The notes beneath the pieces are model-generated. The model saw only the letters and a list, made by a program, of their open reading frames with translations, had not been told where the DNA came from and did not search any database. A stretch of DNA of 6,605 nt from Xanthobacteraceae bacterium (GTDB taxonomy: Bacteria; Pseudomonadota; Alphaproteobacteria; Rhizobiales; Xanthobacteraceae): assembly GCA_030039655.1 (NCBI GenBank), contig JASHVC010000077.1, forward strand, positions 1-6,605, in the 5' to 3' direction. Shown here piece after piece: positions 6,125 to 6,605 of this stretch. Each line of letters starts with the position of its first letter. Position 1 is the stretch's first letter. Both the position numbers and the translations under genes were made by a program.

Positions 6125-6605
6125 ATGGGTTTCGAATCACGCGAATTTGCCACAGCACATCGGCTTTTCCTCGGCGTGGAAAGCTCGGCGACCGGCCGCG
6201 CTTGGCGCGACCGGCTCGATGAACGCGGTGCGGCGCGGGCGCTGGCGATCGCGCAGCGTTACGACGTTCCGGAATTGCTCGCGCGTATCCTCGCCGGCCG
6301 CAATGTCGAGCTAGATGCAGTGGAGGCGTTCCTCGACCCCACGATCAAGCGGACGATGCCCGATCCACATGTGCTTGCAGGCATGACAGAGGCGGCGGAA
6401 CGCTTGGCTGACGCCGTCATCCATGATGAGTCCATCGCCATCTTCGGCGACTACGATGTGGACGGCGCCACATCCGCGGCGCTACTCACGCGCTACCTGC
6501 GCTTCTGCGGCATCGAGCCCATCATCCACATTCCCGATCGCCTGTTCGAGGGCTATGGCCCGAACGTCGAAGCCGTGCGCGCGCTGGCGCAGCGTGGCGC
6601 CACGC
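6125..6605 (+). CDS. recJ: Single-stranded-DNA-specific 5'-3' exonuclease RecJ, N-terminal part (cut by window edge)
   Basis: RecJ degrades single-stranded DNA 5' to 3' in recombinational repair, base excision repair and mismatch repair. The 160 codons visible are the N-terminal quarter or so of a protein usually near 570-610 residues in this group. FLGVESSATGRAWRDRL leads into the helical N-terminal part (ARALAIAQRYDVPELLARI, AFLDPTIKRTMPDP). The first DHH-family motif follows: FGDYDVDGATSAALL, with D109, D111 and D113 as metal ligands. IHIPDRLFEGYGPN then matches the segment after motif I in alphaproteobacterial RecJ. The frame is open to the last base. ATG 6125 gives the expected short leader before FLGV; an in-frame ATG at 6107 would add six residues, and neither has a clear Shine-Dalgarno sequence. 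The 113-bp gap makes independent transcription possible. Confidence 0.92.
   Translation, partial: MGFESREFATAHRLFLGVESSATGRAWRDRLDERGAARALAIAQRYDVPELLARILAGRNVELDAVEAFLDPTIKRTMPDPHVLAGMTEAAERLADAVIHDESIAIFGDYDVDGATSAALLTRYLRFCGIEPIIHIPDRLFEGYGPNVEAVRALAQRGAT

Overview
The window is high-GC DNA with strong G/C third-position bias. It carries a recognisable stretch of chromosome from an alphaproteobacterium, most likely of the order Hyphomicrobiales (Rhizobiales). The assignment rests on the protein sequences and on the gene order alaC-like aminotransferase, hom, glpX, recJ, which I recall from rhizobia. It is inference from memory; no search was run.

Left arm, minus strand (1-1040): the 5' part of a class I poly(3-hydroxyalkanoate) synthase gene, phaC, running off the left edge just past its catalytic cysteine codon. 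Its reading frame is broken once, by an in-frame TGA at codon 166. The family sequence continues in the same frame on the other side, so it is annotated as a probable pseudogene or single-base error.

Divergent intergenic region (1041-1375): this separates phaC from everything to its right. It contains an AT-richer island with one plausible sigma-70-type promoter pointing right, and a good ribosome binding site for phaC pointing left. The first rightward gene (1376-1708) encodes a small predicted lipoprotein of unknown function.

Right arm, plus strand (1757-6605): five closely spaced co-directional genes. They are an AlaC-type alanine/glutamate aminotransferase, homoserine dehydrogenase with a C-terminal ACT domain, class II fructose-1,6-bisphosphatase (GlpX), a six-helix membrane protein of the TMEM175 potassium-channel family, and the N-terminal part of the single-strand exonuclease RecJ, cut by the right edge. 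Gaps are 30, 41, 53 and 113 bp, consistent with one transcript at least as far as the TMEM175 gene. The first three are central-metabolism enzymes: pyruvate/alanine and glutamate exchange, the branch from aspartate semialdehyde to threonine and methionine, and the gluconeogenic step to fructose 6-phosphate. The TMEM175 gene looks like an addition between glpX and recJ.

I see no tRNA, rRNA, CRISPR array, insertion sequence or phage gene. The points most worth a second look are the stop codon inside phaC, the TMEM175 gene within a housekeeping cluster, and a 7-bp inverted repeat just ahead of recJ. I found no convincing evidence of a previously undescribed multi-gene system.
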